Assembly: GCA_965216425.1 (NCBI GenBank)
Contig: CBDCFV010000005.1
Span: 372,001 to 436,000, forward strand
Length of the DNA: 64,000 nucleotides
DNA from: CBDCFV01 sp965216425
Lineage (GTDB): Bacteria > Chloroflexota > Dehalococcoidia > Lucifugimonadales > UBA3495
Direction: 5' to 3'
A program made the translations under genes and the position numbers. Below, piece after piece: positions 1-9,372 of this stretch. The notes under the pieces were generated by a model. That model made no database searches. It was not told the DNA's origin and was given only the letters and a program-made list of their open reading frames with translations. How positions within the stretch are numbered: the stretch's first letter is position 1; every line of letters starts with the position of its first letter.

Positions 1-197
1 AAATGACGCGATAGTCTTCTCTTTCCACGGGCGCGAAGGAACTTCGTCACTTGATGGGAAGAGTGAAAGGTTTGCAATCACGGTAGAAGTGCACAGGACC
101 ACGGCAATACCATTCTAGGAACAGAGGGATCGTTGAGTACCTGTTTTGTTTCCGCCGGTACCCGCCGGCGCAACGCCTCCGTTCCCCTCGCAGAAGT

Positions 198-1415
198 TCA
201 GGTAGTGTAAGCGCTGTTGATGATGACGTATTCCTCGGTCAGGTCACAGCCCCACGCAGTGGCTTCCCCATCCCCTATGTTCATCTGAACCCGGAACGTC
301 ACCTCAGCTCCCCTCATCAACGCCACTACCGAGTCACGATGGAAGGGAACCGGCACCCCGGCCTGCATAATGCAGACCCCGTTGACAAAAAGGTCTATCT
401 TGCTCTCGGCGGCGGCCGCGCCGCTGCGCCCCACAGCCATCAGTATGCGGCCCCAGTTGGGGTCTGACCCGTACACCGCCGACTTCACCAAGTTGGAAGA
501 GGCGATGGTGCGAGCCGCCTTGCGAGCATCCTCGGTAGTGCGCGCTCCGTCTACCTCGACAATGATGAGCTTCGTCGCGCCCTCTCCGTCCCGGGCGGTC
601 TCCCGCGCCAAGTGTATGCAGGCCTCCAACAGGGCCTGCTCAAAGACCTTGGCGTCCTCACTGCCCTCAGTAATGGGAGTGTTCCCGGCCAAGCCGTTGG
701 CCAGCACCACCAAGGTATCGTTGGTGCTGGAGTCGCCGTCGACGGTCATCATATTAAAAGACCGGTCGGCCACTTCCTTCAGCGTCCGCTCCAGGAATCC
801 TTGGTCTACCGCGGCATCGGTTGTTACGAAAGACAGCATGGTGGCCATGTTGGGATGAATCATGCCGGAGCCCTTGGCCGCCCCGCCGATGTGGGCCCGT
901 TTACCGCCCACTTCGAAGGAAACGGCGACCTCTTTCGACCGTGTATCGGTGGTCATCATGGCCCGCGCCATTAAGTTGCCGCCGTCGTCGGCCAACTCTA
1001 TCTGCTCGATGCCTTCCCGAATCAGGGACATGGGAAGTTCGACGCCGATCACGCCGGTGCTGCACACCACCATCTCGTTTGGTTCGACGCCAAGGCGCTT
1101 GGCGGCCACAACCGCCATTTCCTTGGCATCCTTATAGCCTTGGTCGCCGACACAAGTGTTGGCGATACCCGCGTTGACCACTATGCCGCGCATCGGCCCC
1201 TGGCTCAGGTGCTCCTGGGTCACCGCGACTGAGAAGGACCTGATGGTGCTGGTGGTGTAAACGCCGGCGGCGGCGCAGGGCGCTTCCGACAGTATCATCG
1301 CCAAGTCCAACTTGTCCTCGGAAAAGGTCTTCAACCCGGCATAGGTCGCCCCAGCGCTGAATCCACGGGGGGTGGTGACCGTTCCACTTTCTACGTATTC
1401 GATCGCACCAGCCAT
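198..1415 (-). CDS. argJ: Bifunctional ornithine acetyltransferase / N-acetylglutamate synthase
   Basis: This enzyme moves the acetyl group from N-acetylornithine to glutamate (and can acetylate glutamate from acetyl-CoA), closing the cyclic arginine pathway in the cytoplasm. The 405-residue length is normal for the family. The oxyanion-hole segment STGVIGVELP lies near residues 119-128 and the autoprocessing nucleophile Thr192 is in GMIHPNMATML; cleavage before it makes the alpha and beta chains. The C-terminal GSDPNWGRI motif is present. The ATG follows a purine-rich GAGGG stretch. It is transcribed divergently from the DUF1015 gene and has no arginine-pathway neighbour here. The assignment is firm; whether it is mono- or bifunctional cannot be read from sequence. 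Confidence 0.96.
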   Translation of the reverse strand: MAGAIEYVESGTVTTPRGFSAGATYAGLKTFSEDKLDLAMILSEAPCAAAGVYTTSTIRSFSVAVTQEHLSQGPMRGIVVNAGIANTCVGDQGYKDAKEMAVVAAKRLGVEPNEMVVCSTGVIGVELPMSLIREGIEQIELADDGGNLMARAMMTTDTRSKEVAVSFEVGGKRAHIGGAAKGSGMIHPNMATMLSFVTTDAAVDQGFLERTLKEVADRSFNMMTVDGDSSTNDTLVVLANGLAGNTPITEGSEDAKVFEQALLEACIHLARETARDGEGATKLIIVEVDGARTTEDARKAARTIASSNLVKSAVYGSDPNWGRILMAVGRSGAAAAESKIDLFVNGVCIMQAGVPVPFHRDSVVALMRGAEVTFRVQMNIGDGEATAWGCDLTEEYVIINSAYTT

Positions 1416-1605
1416 TATTAATCGGCCCTCGAATTACGAAATCTGATAACTGCAACCATTTTAAGAGCAACGAGTATATCATAAGCCCTTGATCAGGTTA
1501 AGCAATGTTGGAAGGCGATCAAGGGCTTCAAATCTCCTCCCTCGCTAGCCATAGACTCAATCCTTCATCTCCCCATATAATCGTGATTGGAGGGAATATC
1601 TAGCT

Positions 1606-2898
1606 ATGGTAGTTTTTCGCCCCTTTAGAGGCTGGAAATATAACCCGGATGTGGTCGGCAACCTGGCTGAGGTTGTTTGCCCTCCCTACGACCTGATCAC
1701 GCCTGAAATGCAGGAGTCGCTGCGGCAGCGGAACCCCTATAACGTGGTGCACTTGGAGGCCGGGGAGGGATTGGACTGGACCGTTCCGGGGGGAAACCTT
1801 TACCGGGGCGCCACTGCGTTATTCGAAGACTGGCTGGGTCAACAAGTATTGCAAAGGGATGGGGAACCGTGCTTCTACCTGTTGCGTCACGACTTTACCT
1901 TCGAAGGCCGGCGCAGGTCGCGGATAGGCATTACGGGCTGCATCGGCCTGGAGCCATACGACAGCCGTCAAGTGTTCGCCCACGAGTACACTGAAGACCC
2001 GGCGGTCATGGACCGGGTAGCGTTGATGTCCGCTTGCAACACCAACTTCAGTCCCATCATGAGCCTGTACCGCGACTCGCAAGGCATTTTGGCTCCCACC
2101 TTGCAAAGCATCATGGACGGTCCGCCGGTGATTGACATCGAGTCGGACGAGGACCAGCGCCTCTCCCTCTGGATAATCTCCGAACGGGGCGCCATCGAGT
2201 ATATCCAGAGCTTCTTCAGCGACACGCCCGTCTTTCTTGCCGACGGCCACCATCGGTACGAAGCGTCGTTGCGGTTCAGGGAACTTCAGCGACAAGACAG
2301 CCAAGGCGGGCTTGCCGCCGATGACGCCCGCAATTTCGTTATGATGACGTTGATCGAGTTCGACGACCCGGGATTGATGGTGCTGCCCTACCACCGCACA
2401 ATTCATGGACTGACCGAGGGGCAGATGGACCGTGTTGTGGAGAGACTAAGGGAGTTGTTCACGTCGCACACGGAAGGCCCGCAGTCGCCAAAATGGTTGG
2501 TGGACACGGTTGAAGATTTGGGGCAAACCCTTAAAGTTATGGCGGCCATCGAGAACGGAGGGAGCTTTTCCCGCATTTGGCAACTCAAAGAGCCCGCCAC
2601 TGGCGCTGACTGGGGGCCCTTGGCAGTCTCGGAAGCCTGGATTCTCGAAGAGCAGGTCCTGAAGCCAGTCTTGGGAGAATCACTCCCTAACCACGTTGGC
2701 TACACCCATGACCATGAGGCGGCGGCGAAGCAGGTGGCAACCGGTGAGAGCCAGATGGCATTTCTACTGAAGCCGTTTCCAATGGGACCGTTCGAGGACG
2801 TAGTAAGCCAGGGGCAAAGGCTGCCGCGCAAGTCCACTTTCTTCTACCCCAAGCTACCCACCGGGCTGGTCATAAACCAACTGGACGGCGTCTTGTAG
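1606..2898 (+). CDS. DUF1015 family protein
   Basis: The 430-residue protein has the DUF1015 hallmarks: an N-terminal FRPFRGWKYNP and CPPYDLI segment, a central FLADGHHRYEA motif near residues 208-218, and a long C-terminal alpha/beta region. Proteins of this family are cytoplasmic and often described as SpoVE/HPr-kinase-like or serine-kinase-like, but the biochemical role is poorly settled, so no reaction is assigned. The ATG is preceded by GGAGGG at an 11-nt spacing, slightly long. It ends 16 nt before the convergent PaREP1-like gene. No signal peptide or membrane segment is seen. Confidence 0.85.
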   Translation: MVVFRPFRGWKYNPDVVGNLAEVVCPPYDLITPEMQESLRQRNPYNVVHLEAGEGLDWTVPGGNLYRGATALFEDWLGQQVLQRDGEPCFYLLRHDFTFEGRRRSRIGITGCIGLEPYDSRQVFAHEYTEDPAVMDRVALMSACNTNFSPIMSLYRDSQGILAPTLQSIMDGPPVIDIESDEDQRLSLWIISERGAIEYIQSFFSDTPVFLADGHHRYEASLRFRELQRQDSQGGLAADDARNFVMMTLIEFDDPGLMVLPYHRTIHGLTEGQMDRVVERLRELFTSHTEGPQSPKWLVDTVEDLGQTLKVMAAIENGGSFSRIWQLKEPATGADWGPLAVSEAWILEEQVLKPVLGESLPNHVGYTHDHEAAAKQVATGESQMAFLLKPFPMGPFEDVVSQGQRLPRKSTFFYPKLPTGLVINQLDGVL

Positions 2899-2913
2899 GG
2901 CAGGCGGCTCGAC

Positions 2914-3258
2914 TTATCGCAAGCCCAGGATGCGCTCAACAAATGACCTCACTACCGGCCGCCCGTACTCTACCTCGAAGTCTTCCAGAAACCCGTGGTA
3001 GAAATTGGCGTGAAAGCCGCGCGCTGTTAAAACTCCGGCTGCGTCAATACCCATCTCTGCAGCCAATTGCACGGCGGCATCGATAATCTGCCGGTGACTC
3101 CCATACTTCCAGCCTCTTTCCTGGCATACAGCCGTCACTGCATGGGAACAGGCGCCCCACAGCTTCTCCGAACCCTGCAGAACATCCCTGGTGGCGAACC
3201 CCCTGTCGGACCCATCGAGGAATTCACGGGCCGTATTTATATGCTCCTGTATCATCAT
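2914..3258 (-). CDS. PaREP1-like / HEPN-fold small protein
   Basis: This 114-residue all-helical protein matches the PaREP1 pattern: an N-terminal helix rich in acidic residues, the segment SEKLWGACSHAV near residues 30-41, and a C-terminal HANFYHGFLED motif. PaREP1 proteins resemble HEPN domains, which are found in toxin and nucleotidyltransferase partner systems, but no nucleotidyltransferase (MNT) gene is adjacent and the canonical HEPN RxxxxH motif is not obvious. It is convergent with the DUF1015 gene. The family call is made from motif memory alone, and the function is unknown. Confidence 0.6.
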   Translation of the reverse strand: MMIQEHINTAREFLDGSDRGFATRDVLQGSEKLWGACSHAVTAVCQERGWKYGSHRQIIDAAVQLAAEMGIDAAGVLTARGFHANFYHGFLEDFEVEYGRPVVRSFVERILGLR

Positions 3259-3366
3259 GCTGGGTATCCGGGGAACTAAGAGGCGGCCAAGGCCTCCGCG
3301 TCCGCGAAGATTGCTCTCACTCGGTCTGTCGCTACTATTAGCCTCGCGCTTTGTTCCAAAAGCACT

Positions 3367-3825
3367 TTAGCCCAAGTCGTTCCGCTCTTCGTACCTGGCA
3401 GTGATGATCATCTCGGCCCGCTTGCTGTATTCGGCTATGAATTTCTCCAGCCGTTTGATCTCGGCCTCGGTTTCCGTGTCCTGTCCGGAAACCCGCGCCT
3501 GCTGCCTCAACGTGGACAAGGAGCGCCGGGCTTCATCGACCTGCTTTACAACCTCAAGCGACTCCAGTTCCTCGGTGGCCGTCTTCTTGATATCCAGCAG
3601 CCTTCTCCGGGTAACCACCACGTCGGCTAGCCGCTCTTCTATCTCGCCCATTGCGGCCAAGGACGCATCCAAAGACGTCCTCCCGTACACAACCTGGCGG
3701 GGCAGCCTTCGCAGTTGGGTACGGAACTGGGCGATCAGGTGGTCCAACTGACTTTCTTTGTTCCGAATTTCAGCCAAGCCTATTCGCAGCGTGGCCATTG
3801 TCATTTGCAACTGAGAGGTCGCCAA
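3367..3825 (-). CDS. Hypothetical coiled-coil protein
   Basis: The 152-residue product is almost entirely helical and highly charged, with heptad-like stretches at roughly residues 15-40, 60-110 and 120-145 and no Cys, signal peptide or membrane segment. I do not recognise a family. It lies on the same strand as, and 80 nt downstream of, the class V aminotransferase, so co-transcription is possible. The even spread of charged residues and lack of internal stops favour a real gene. It could be a structural or scaffold-type small protein; no function is assigned. Confidence 0.55.
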   Translation of the reverse strand: MATSQLQMTMATLRIGLAEIRNKESQLDHLIAQFRTQLRRLPRQVVYGRTSLDASLAAMGEIEERLADVVVTRRRLLDIKKTATEELESLEVVKQVDEARRSLSTLRQQARVSGQDTETEAEIKRLEKFIAEYSKRAEMIITARYEERNDLG

Positions 3826-3905
3826 CGTCAGACCTCCATTTTCATCGCGGGCGCCTTTCCATCTCGTTTCCCGCGGCAGTTAACGATAGACATACGGTGA
3901 TGACC

Positions 3906-5018
3906 TTAGTAGGCCCTGAAGCCGACTTTGGGCAACACGTTCTTCAACGAGTCCAACACCTCTTGTATGTCTTCAGGAGTTACGTACCCCAAGTGTCCTA
4001 TGCGGAATATCTTGCCGGATAGCTTGCCCTGCCCGCCCGCCAGTACCACGTTCTCGTCGGTGCGGGTCAACGACATCAGCTTGCTACCGTCGATCCCATC
4101 GGGCATCTTTACCGCCGTGACGGTGTTAGAGGCCAGCCTGTCGTCCTCCACCAGCAACTCCAACCCCAAGTCCCGTATGCCGTCCCGGGTCAGCTTGGTA
4201 ATGTTGGCATGGCGCTCGTAGACGTTCTCCATTCCCTCCTCGTGGAGCTTGTCCAACGCCATTGAGAGGCCATACAACAGGGCGACATTGGGGGTAAAGG
4301 GGGTTTGGCCCCTTTCCAGGTACTTGTGGGCCTCGGCCAGGTCGAAGTAGAACTTCGGCATAGTGGCGGTCTCGGCCGCTTCCCATGCGGCTTTGCTCAT
4401 GCTGACGAACGCCAGCCCCGGCGGGATCATAAACCCCTTCTGCGACGCCGTTCCCACCACGTCGCAGTCCCAGCCGTCCACCGGCAATGGAATGCAACCA
4501 AGGCTGCTAACCGCATCCACCAGGAGCAGCTTGCCGAACTCGCCTTTGACCACCCGTGCGATGTCCTCCAACGGGTGCGTTAACCCGGTGGAAGTCTCGT
4601 TGTGCGTCACCAGCACCGCCTTGGCGTCCGGTTCCTCGCGCAGTGCCTGGCGTATGGCGTCCGGGTCTATCGCCTCGCCCCACTCGAACTCCATCCTGCG
4701 CACGTCGGCGCCGAAAGCCTCGGCCATGTCCATAAACCGGTCCCCGAAAGACCCCGCAGATGCGGCTATCACCCGGTCGTCCGGTGACAACGTATTGACG
4801 ATTGCGGCCTCCAGCGCTCCTGTTCCCGACGAGGTGAGGATGTAAACGTCGCTCTGGGTCATGAAGACCTGCTTCAACTGTTCAGTGCACTGAAAGATGA
4901 TCTCCAGGAACTCGGGGCCCCGGTGGTTGATCATTGGGTTGGACATCGCCTCAACGATGTCATCCGGCACCGGTGTCGGCCCGGGCGTCCGAAGGTTTTG
5001 CTTGGTAATGTTCACCAT
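3906..5018 (-). CDS. Class V PLP aminotransferase (alanine-glyoxylate / serine-pyruvate type)
   Basis: The 370-residue enzyme belongs to aminotransferase class V. It begins with the AGT-type RTPGPTPVPDDI segment, has the SSGTGALEAAI cofactor-phosphate loop near residues 63-73, the DAVSSLGC aspartate region that contacts the pyridine ring, and the Schiff-base lysine in GTASQKGFM. The usual reaction is amino transfer between serine or alanine and glyoxylate or pyruvate in the cytoplasm. The exact substrate cannot be read; phosphoserine- or cysteine-related activities remain possible. A second, clearly diverged AGT-like enzyme is encoded at 60888-62075. The 350-nt gap upstream separates it from the divergent binding-protein operon. 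Confidence 0.88.
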   Translation of the reverse strand: MVNITKQNLRTPGPTPVPDDIVEAMSNPMINHRGPEFLEIIFQCTEQLKQVFMTQSDVYILTSSGTGALEAAIVNTLSPDDRVIAASAGSFGDRFMDMAEAFGADVRRMEFEWGEAIDPDAIRQALREEPDAKAVLVTHNETSTGLTHPLEDIARVVKGEFGKLLLVDAVSSLGCIPLPVDGWDCDVVGTASQKGFMIPPGLAFVSMSKAAWEAAETATMPKFYFDLAEAHKYLERGQTPFTPNVALLYGLSMALDKLHEEGMENVYERHANITKLTRDGIRDLGLELLVEDDRLASNTVTAVKMPDGIDGSKLMSLTRTDENVVLAGGQGKLSGKIFRIGHLGYVTPEDIQEVLDSLKNVLPKVGFRAY

Positions 5019-5163
5019 GTTTTCCTACCCATCCGCTGTATCTCTATAGTTGCCTTTCTACACAAAGGGCGCCGCCAAGTGCCCTCGCCAGCGGAGCAAA
5101 ATTATAGCATGTACCCTGTCACATATCATCTTGAAACAGGCCCTGCACCACAGCACCTCTACC

Positions 5164-5193
5164 GTTGACTTGCCACCAGCCCTCGGTTAGAAT
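5164..5193 (+). promoter_or_regulatory. Candidate sigma70-type promoter in the 5019-5368 intergenic gap
   Basis: A TTGACT hexamer at 5164 and TAGAAT at 5188-5193 are separated by 18 nt, giving a plausible housekeeping promoter for the downstream binding protein with a leader of about 170 nt. The rest of the 350-nt gap between the divergent aminotransferase and the transporter operon shows no recognisable gene or RNA element. Confidence 0.3.
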
Positions 5194-5368
5194 CCCAACG
5201 CATTGCCAACAAATGGCTTTGTGTCATTAATCGCGTGCGACGTATACCGTTCATAGGATACAGACTTCGGCAAATCTACAGTGCTACATAACGGTTTTTG
5301 TGCACAGCATATAAGAGAAACGTTATCCGTTCCATGTCTCCAGTTCCAAGAAAAACGGAGGGATTTTG

Positions 5369-7315
5369 ATGCTTAGGTACCGTTGGATTAAATCGAGCAC
5401 ACTCTTGCCGGCAGTGGCCGCTTTCCTTTTGCTATTTGCCTTGGCTTGCGGCGGCAGCGCCGCCGAGCCTCAGATCGTCGAGAAGGAAGTCATCGTCGAG
5501 AAGGAAGTCATCAAAGAAGTGCCTGTTGAGAAACAGGTGGTGGTGGAAAAAGAGGTCGAGAAGGAAGTCATCAAGGAAGTACCAGTAGAGAAAGAAGTGA
5601 TCGTCGAAAAAGAGGTCATCGTCGAGGTCGAGAAGGAGGTCGTGAGAGAGGTGGCCAGGGAGGTCATCGTCATCGCTACTCCCACTGCGGTCCCTGAGGG
5701 CGCTGCCGACGTCATGGCTTGGGTCAAAAACGGAAAGTACGGCGGTCATATTGACCTGTTCCACGATCAGAACCCCGAGTTGTGGGACGTTCACCGTGGC
5801 GCCACCACCCATACTGCCAGGCCTACCGGCTCTCTCTACAACGGCTTGGTGATGTACAACCATGTCAAGACCGACGAGATTATCTGTGACCTTTGCACTA
5901 CGTGGGAACTGGACGACGACGGCGTCACCCACACCTTCTACCTGAACGACCAAGCCAAATGGTGGGACGGCAAACCGGTTACCGCCAACGACGTGGTCTT
6001 CAGCATGGACCGGATGACCGCCGCTGGAGAGCCCAGGCCCCGCACCGGAGCCCTGCGGCCCTACTACAAAAACTCGGAAGCCATAGACGCGAACACAGTC
6101 CAGATAACCACCAACTACCCGGCCCCTGCCTTCATAAAGTTCCTTGGCAGTTCCTACCCCAAGATTGTCCCCGAACACGTGGTGGCGGGAGCCGGCTTGG
6201 ACATCAACGTGCCTGCGAACATTGTTGGGTCCGGTCCCTTCATCCATGCCGGGTTCAAGCGTCTGGGTTCCTATGGCTTCGAGAAGAACCCTGAGTACTT
6301 CAAAGAAGGCCTCCCATTCCTGGACAGCATCAAGGTGTTCATCATCAAAGATAAAGCCAGGTCGGTGACCGCCCTGGAAACCGAGCAGGTCCTGGGCCAC
6401 GTTTCGCTGGGAGCGCCGCCTTTGAAGAACGTGGAGATAGACGCCCTCATCAAGAAGACTGACGGCAGGCTGGTATTTCGACAGACTACGGGCGGACCCT
6501 GCGGCTTCTTCATGAATTTCAAAAGAGAGCCGTTTAGCGATCCCAATGTCAGACGGGCATTCTACTTGGCATTGGACCGTTTGAAGTACCACCAAGCTGT
6601 GTGGGGTTGGGCCGCCTCAGCAGCCACCACTTTCGCACCTGATACAGTGATACCCCAGGAAGAGGCATGGACTTGGCCCGGCCACCGCTACTTGGACAAG
6701 GACGGCAACCTGGTAACCAATCCCATCGGCCGTGAAGACGTGGTCAAGGATCCCGCCGACATCGAAGAGGCCAAGCGGCTGATGGCCGAAGCCGGCTACG
6801 GTGACGGTATTGACGTTGTCTACACCTACCGCACAAACTACGTCTACCCCACCGAGGCCCCATTCGTTAAGGAACAAATGGCAGCCATTGGGATGAAACT
6901 GGAGTTGAACGCCGTCGACCCCACGGCCGGCTTGGCCATGTTCGCTGAAGGCGACTACACCTTGGGACGTATCTGCCACGGTGTGACCATCAGCGACCCG
7001 GACGAGATTTTTACCTCCGTTCTGTTGCCCGGCGGCTCCAGGAACCAGCTTGGGTACAACGACCCCAGGCTCCAGGAGATCTTCGAGAAGCAGACCCGCG
7101 AACTGGACCTCAGCAAGCGCCGCGAACTGTTGAGGGAAGCCGAGGACATCGCCAGGGAGGGCACCCTGCACTGGCCGACCATGTACTGGTCGCCGATTTA
7201 TGACATCAAAAACGTCAAGATTAAGAATTACTACACGCCGCCCACCCTGCACATACTCCATACCATGGAGAGTTGGTGGTACGACCCCGACGCTAAACCG
7301 GGAGACCCCAACTAA
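5369..7315 (+). CDS. ABC transporter family-5 substrate-binding lipoprotein (oligopeptide type)
   Basis: This protein captures a peptide-like or other solute outside the membrane for the adjacent permeases. A hydrophobic signal ends in a lipobox with Cys27 (LFALACGG). Residues about 34-95 are an unusual linker of repeated Val-Glu-Lys-Glu-Val units, then a SBP_bac_5 domain runs to the end (for example WWDGKPVTANDVVFSMDR near 200 and ITTNYPAPAF). I start at ATG 5369 because GGAGGG at 5357-5362 has ideal spacing; a TTG 3 nt upstream is too close. At about 650 residues it is longer than typical DppA/OppA, explained by the linker. A hairpin separates it from the permease genes. Confidence 0.92.
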   Translation: MLRYRWIKSSTLLPAVAAFLLLFALACGGSAAEPQIVEKEVIVEKEVIKEVPVEKQVVVEKEVEKEVIKEVPVEKEVIVEKEVIVEVEKEVVREVAREVIVIATPTAVPEGAADVMAWVKNGKYGGHIDLFHDQNPELWDVHRGATTHTARPTGSLYNGLVMYNHVKTDEIICDLCTTWELDDDGVTHTFYLNDQAKWWDGKPVTANDVVFSMDRMTAAGEPRPRTGALRPYYKNSEAIDANTVQITTNYPAPAFIKFLGSSYPKIVPEHVVAGAGLDINVPANIVGSGPFIHAGFKRLGSYGFEKNPEYFKEGLPFLDSIKVFIIKDKARSVTALETEQVLGHVSLGAPPLKNVEIDALIKKTDGRLVFRQTTGGPCGFFMNFKREPFSDPNVRRAFYLALDRLKYHQAVWGWAASAATTFAPDTVIPQEEAWTWPGHRYLDKDGNLVTNPIGREDVVKDPADIEEAKRLMAEAGYGDGIDVVYTYRTNYVYPTEAPFVKEQMAAIGMKLELNAVDPTAGLAMFAEGDYTLGRICHGVTISDPDEIFTSVLLPGGSRNQLGYNDPRLQEIFEKQTRELDLSKRRELLREAEDIAREGTLHWPTMYWSPIYDIKNVKIKNYYTPPTLHILHTMESWWYDPDAKPGDPN

Positions 7316-7331
7316 CACATCCAGATCTCCC

Positions 7332-7363
7332 CGCCGCCGGTCTGTTTCGATGGGCCGGCGGCG
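7332..7363 (+). terminator. GC-rich intercistronic hairpin
   Basis: A 9-bp perfect stem (CGCCGCCGG paired with CCGGCGGCG) around a 14-nt loop lies 17 nt after the binding-protein stop and before the first permease. There is no clear T-tract, so partial termination or 3' mRNA protection favouring binding protein over permease is more likely than full termination. The second transporter cassette has a comparable hairpin at the same place. Confidence 0.55.
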
Positions 7364-7401
7364 CTGTTCCTCCTCATCTTTAAACCCCGGCGAGCGATAC
7401 G

Positions 7402-8361
7402 ATGCGCGAATACGTACTCAAACGGTTGGCCTTGTTCCTACCCACGATAGTGCTGGTAACTATCCTGGTGTTCGCCATCATGCGCATACTGCCCGGCGAC
7501 CCGGCCTTGCTGATTCTGGTGGGAGAAGAGGGTGAAGGTTCCTATACTCAGGAGGAACTGGACAACCTACGCAAGAAGTTGGGCACCGACCGCCATATCC
7601 TGATACAGTACGGCAACTGGATATGGGACCTGCTGCACGGCGATTTCGGCGAGTCGGTCTGGGACGGGACCCCGGTCAAGAATGAGATCAAGGACCGCCT
7701 GCCGGTAACCCTGCAATTGGCCGTAATGGCTATCTTTATTTCCACCGTTATCGCCATTCCTCTGGGCGTCCTGTCGGCCATCCGGCAAGACACTTGGGTC
7801 GACCACGCCACCAAGGTTTTTACCATAACCGGCGTGGCCGCCCCAACTTTCTGGATTGGCATTCTCGTGATTGTCGGCCTTGCGTTGTGGTTCAAATGGC
7901 TGCCTCCCTTAGACTACGCCAATCCTTGGGACAACCCGTGGACCAACACCAAACAGATGATATTCCCGGCCCTTGCCTTGGGATACCACGACGTTGCCTT
8001 CATTGCCCGGCTGACCCGCTCGGCCATGCTGGAAGTGCTGCGCGAAGACTACGTGAGGACCGCGCGGTCCAAGGGTTTAAGGGAATGGGCCGTTGTATTC
8101 CGGCACGCCCTCAAGAACGCCCTTTTGCCAGTGGTAACCGTCGCGGGGCTACAATTCGGTGCGCTGATGGGCGGCGTGGTGCTCATAGAAGCCATCTTCC
8201 TGGTGCCGGGCACCGGCACCCTTTTGCTGGACAGTCTCCAGCGTCGGGACTACGCCATGATTCAGGCAATCATCCTCCTGGCGGCGGTATTCGTCCTGAC
8301 CATAAACATGATTGTAGACCTTCTCTACGGATGGCTGGACCCTAGGGTCCGCTACGGTTAA
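7402..8361 (+). CDS. ABC transporter permease, DppB/OppB type
   Basis: This 319-residue inner-membrane permease opens with the family signature MREYVLKRLALFLPTIVLVT and ILPGDPA, followed by about six membrane segments. The EAA cytoplasmic loop that docks the ATPase is seen as REDYVRTARSKGL near residues 214-226, with ALKNALLPVVTV following. It forms the channel with the DppC-type protein encoded 24 nt downstream. Length and topology are normal. No ATPase gene follows, so the nucleotide-binding subunits must come from elsewhere. Confidence 0.93.
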   Translation: MREYVLKRLALFLPTIVLVTILVFAIMRILPGDPALLILVGEEGEGSYTQEELDNLRKKLGTDRHILIQYGNWIWDLLHGDFGESVWDGTPVKNEIKDRLPVTLQLAVMAIFISTVIAIPLGVLSAIRQDTWVDHATKVFTITGVAAPTFWIGILVIVGLALWFKWLPPLDYANPWDNPWTNTKQMIFPALALGYHDVAFIARLTRSAMLEVLREDYVRTARSKGLREWAVVFRHALKNALLPVVTVAGLQFGALMGGVVLIEAIFLVPGTGTLLLDSLQRRDYAMIQAIILLAAVFVLTINMIVDLLYGWLDPRVRYG

Positions 8362-8385
8362 CCGTTCAGAGTTACTGGAGGAGCC

Positions 8386-9294
8386 ATGCTCCCGGAGCAA
8401 AGGTTAGAAGAAGCGCTCCCAACTATAGACAGGGGATGGCGGCAGGTTGCCGCTCCCCTACGGGTGGTCATAGACTTCTCTCGTCGTAAGCCCTTGGGAG
8501 CGGCAGGCGGGGCAATATTGGCGTTCCTTGTGTTAGTTGCCATATTTGCCCCTCTCATTGCGCCCCATGATCCATACAAGCCTGACGCAGGCGCCATTTA
8601 CGCCCCTCCGGACAGCCAATACCTCCTGGGGGCCGACGAGGCCGGCCGGGATGTGTTGAGTCGTCTCGTCTATGGCGCCCGTGTCTCCATGTGGGTTGGG
8701 GCAATCAGCGTATTCATCGGTATCTCGCTTGGGGCGGTCCTGGGGGTTGTCAGCGCCTACATCGGCGGCAAGTTCGATCTGATTACGCAAAGACTGGTGG
8801 ATGCCCTTCTCGCCTTTCCGGTCATCATACTGGGACTGGGAATCATGTCCGTCCTTGGCGCGTCGGTGACCAACGTCATCATGGCGTTGATTATCATCAT
8901 GGTGCCGCGTACCGCCCGAACGGTTCGCTCGCAAGCCCTGAGCGTCAAGGAGTTCGACTACGTTCTGGCAGCCAGGGCAGTGGGGGCGCAACCGGTCCGC
9001 ATCGTCTTCCGGCACATAATGCCCAACATCTTTGCGACCTGCATCGTTTTGAGCACCATTACCCTGGGGTTAGCCATCACCACCGAAGCCTCCCTTAGCT
9101 TCCTGGGAATAGGCGTCCCGCCGGACGTTCCTACTTGGGGCACCATGTTGCGGGCGGCGGCCGATGCCTTCATCAGCGTAGCTCCTTCTCTGGCGATTTT
9201 CCCCGGCGTAGCCATTGCACTGGCGGTGTTCGGCGCCAACCTGCTGGGCGACGCCATGCGGGACGTCTTGGACCCCAAGTTAAGGGGCAGGTAG
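8386..9294 (+). CDS. ABC transporter permease, DppC/OppC type
   Basis: The 302-residue protein has an N-terminal cytoplasmic extension, then the DppC-like first membrane helix, LGADEAGRDVLSRLVYGARVS near residues 80-100, and five further helices. The EAA loop reads EFDYVLAARAVGA, followed by RIVFRHIMPN. It pairs with the upstream DppB-type subunit. A GGAGGAG-like site precedes the ATG. The gene closes the first transporter cassette; a terminator-like hairpin lies 45 nt after its stop. Confidence 0.93.
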   Translation: MLPEQRLEEALPTIDRGWRQVAAPLRVVIDFSRRKPLGAAGGAILAFLVLVAIFAPLIAPHDPYKPDAGAIYAPPDSQYLLGADEAGRDVLSRLVYGARVSMWVGAISVFIGISLGAVLGVVSAYIGGKFDLITQRLVDALLAFPVIILGLGIMSVLGASVTNVIMALIIIMVPRTARTVRSQALSVKEFDYVLAARAVGAQPVRIVFRHIMPNIFATCIVLSTITLGLAITTEASLSFLGIGVPPDVPTWGTMLRAAADAFISVAPSLAIFPGVAIALAVFGANLLGDAMRDVLDPKLRGR

Positions 9295-9338
9295 CCGGGC
9301 AAATGCGGCGCTCTTTCCTCGCTCCACAGTCCACGATC

Positions 9339-9372
9339 AATCAGGGGACCCTCTTCGGGGAGTCCTCTGATT
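9339..9372 (+). terminator. Probable intrinsic terminator of the first transporter cassette
   Basis: AATCAGGGGAC pairs with GTCCTCTGATT through a stem with one mismatch, and an inner CCC/GGG extension; the stem is followed by TTTTCACTT. The remaining 9373-9739 stretch before the next binding protein carries a promoter candidate and no gene that I can recognise. Confidence 0.6.

Noticed and set aside
1576..1581. TATAAT as the -10 box of the DUF1015 gene
   Set aside because: No acceptable -35 hexamer lies 16-18 nt upstream, and a start point there would leave almost no leader before the GGAGGG site.
5432..6595. 387-codon open frame antisense to the first binding protein
   Set aside because: It mirrors the Val-Glu-Lys repeats and high-GC codon pattern of the real gene and has no recognisable domain or ribosome site.
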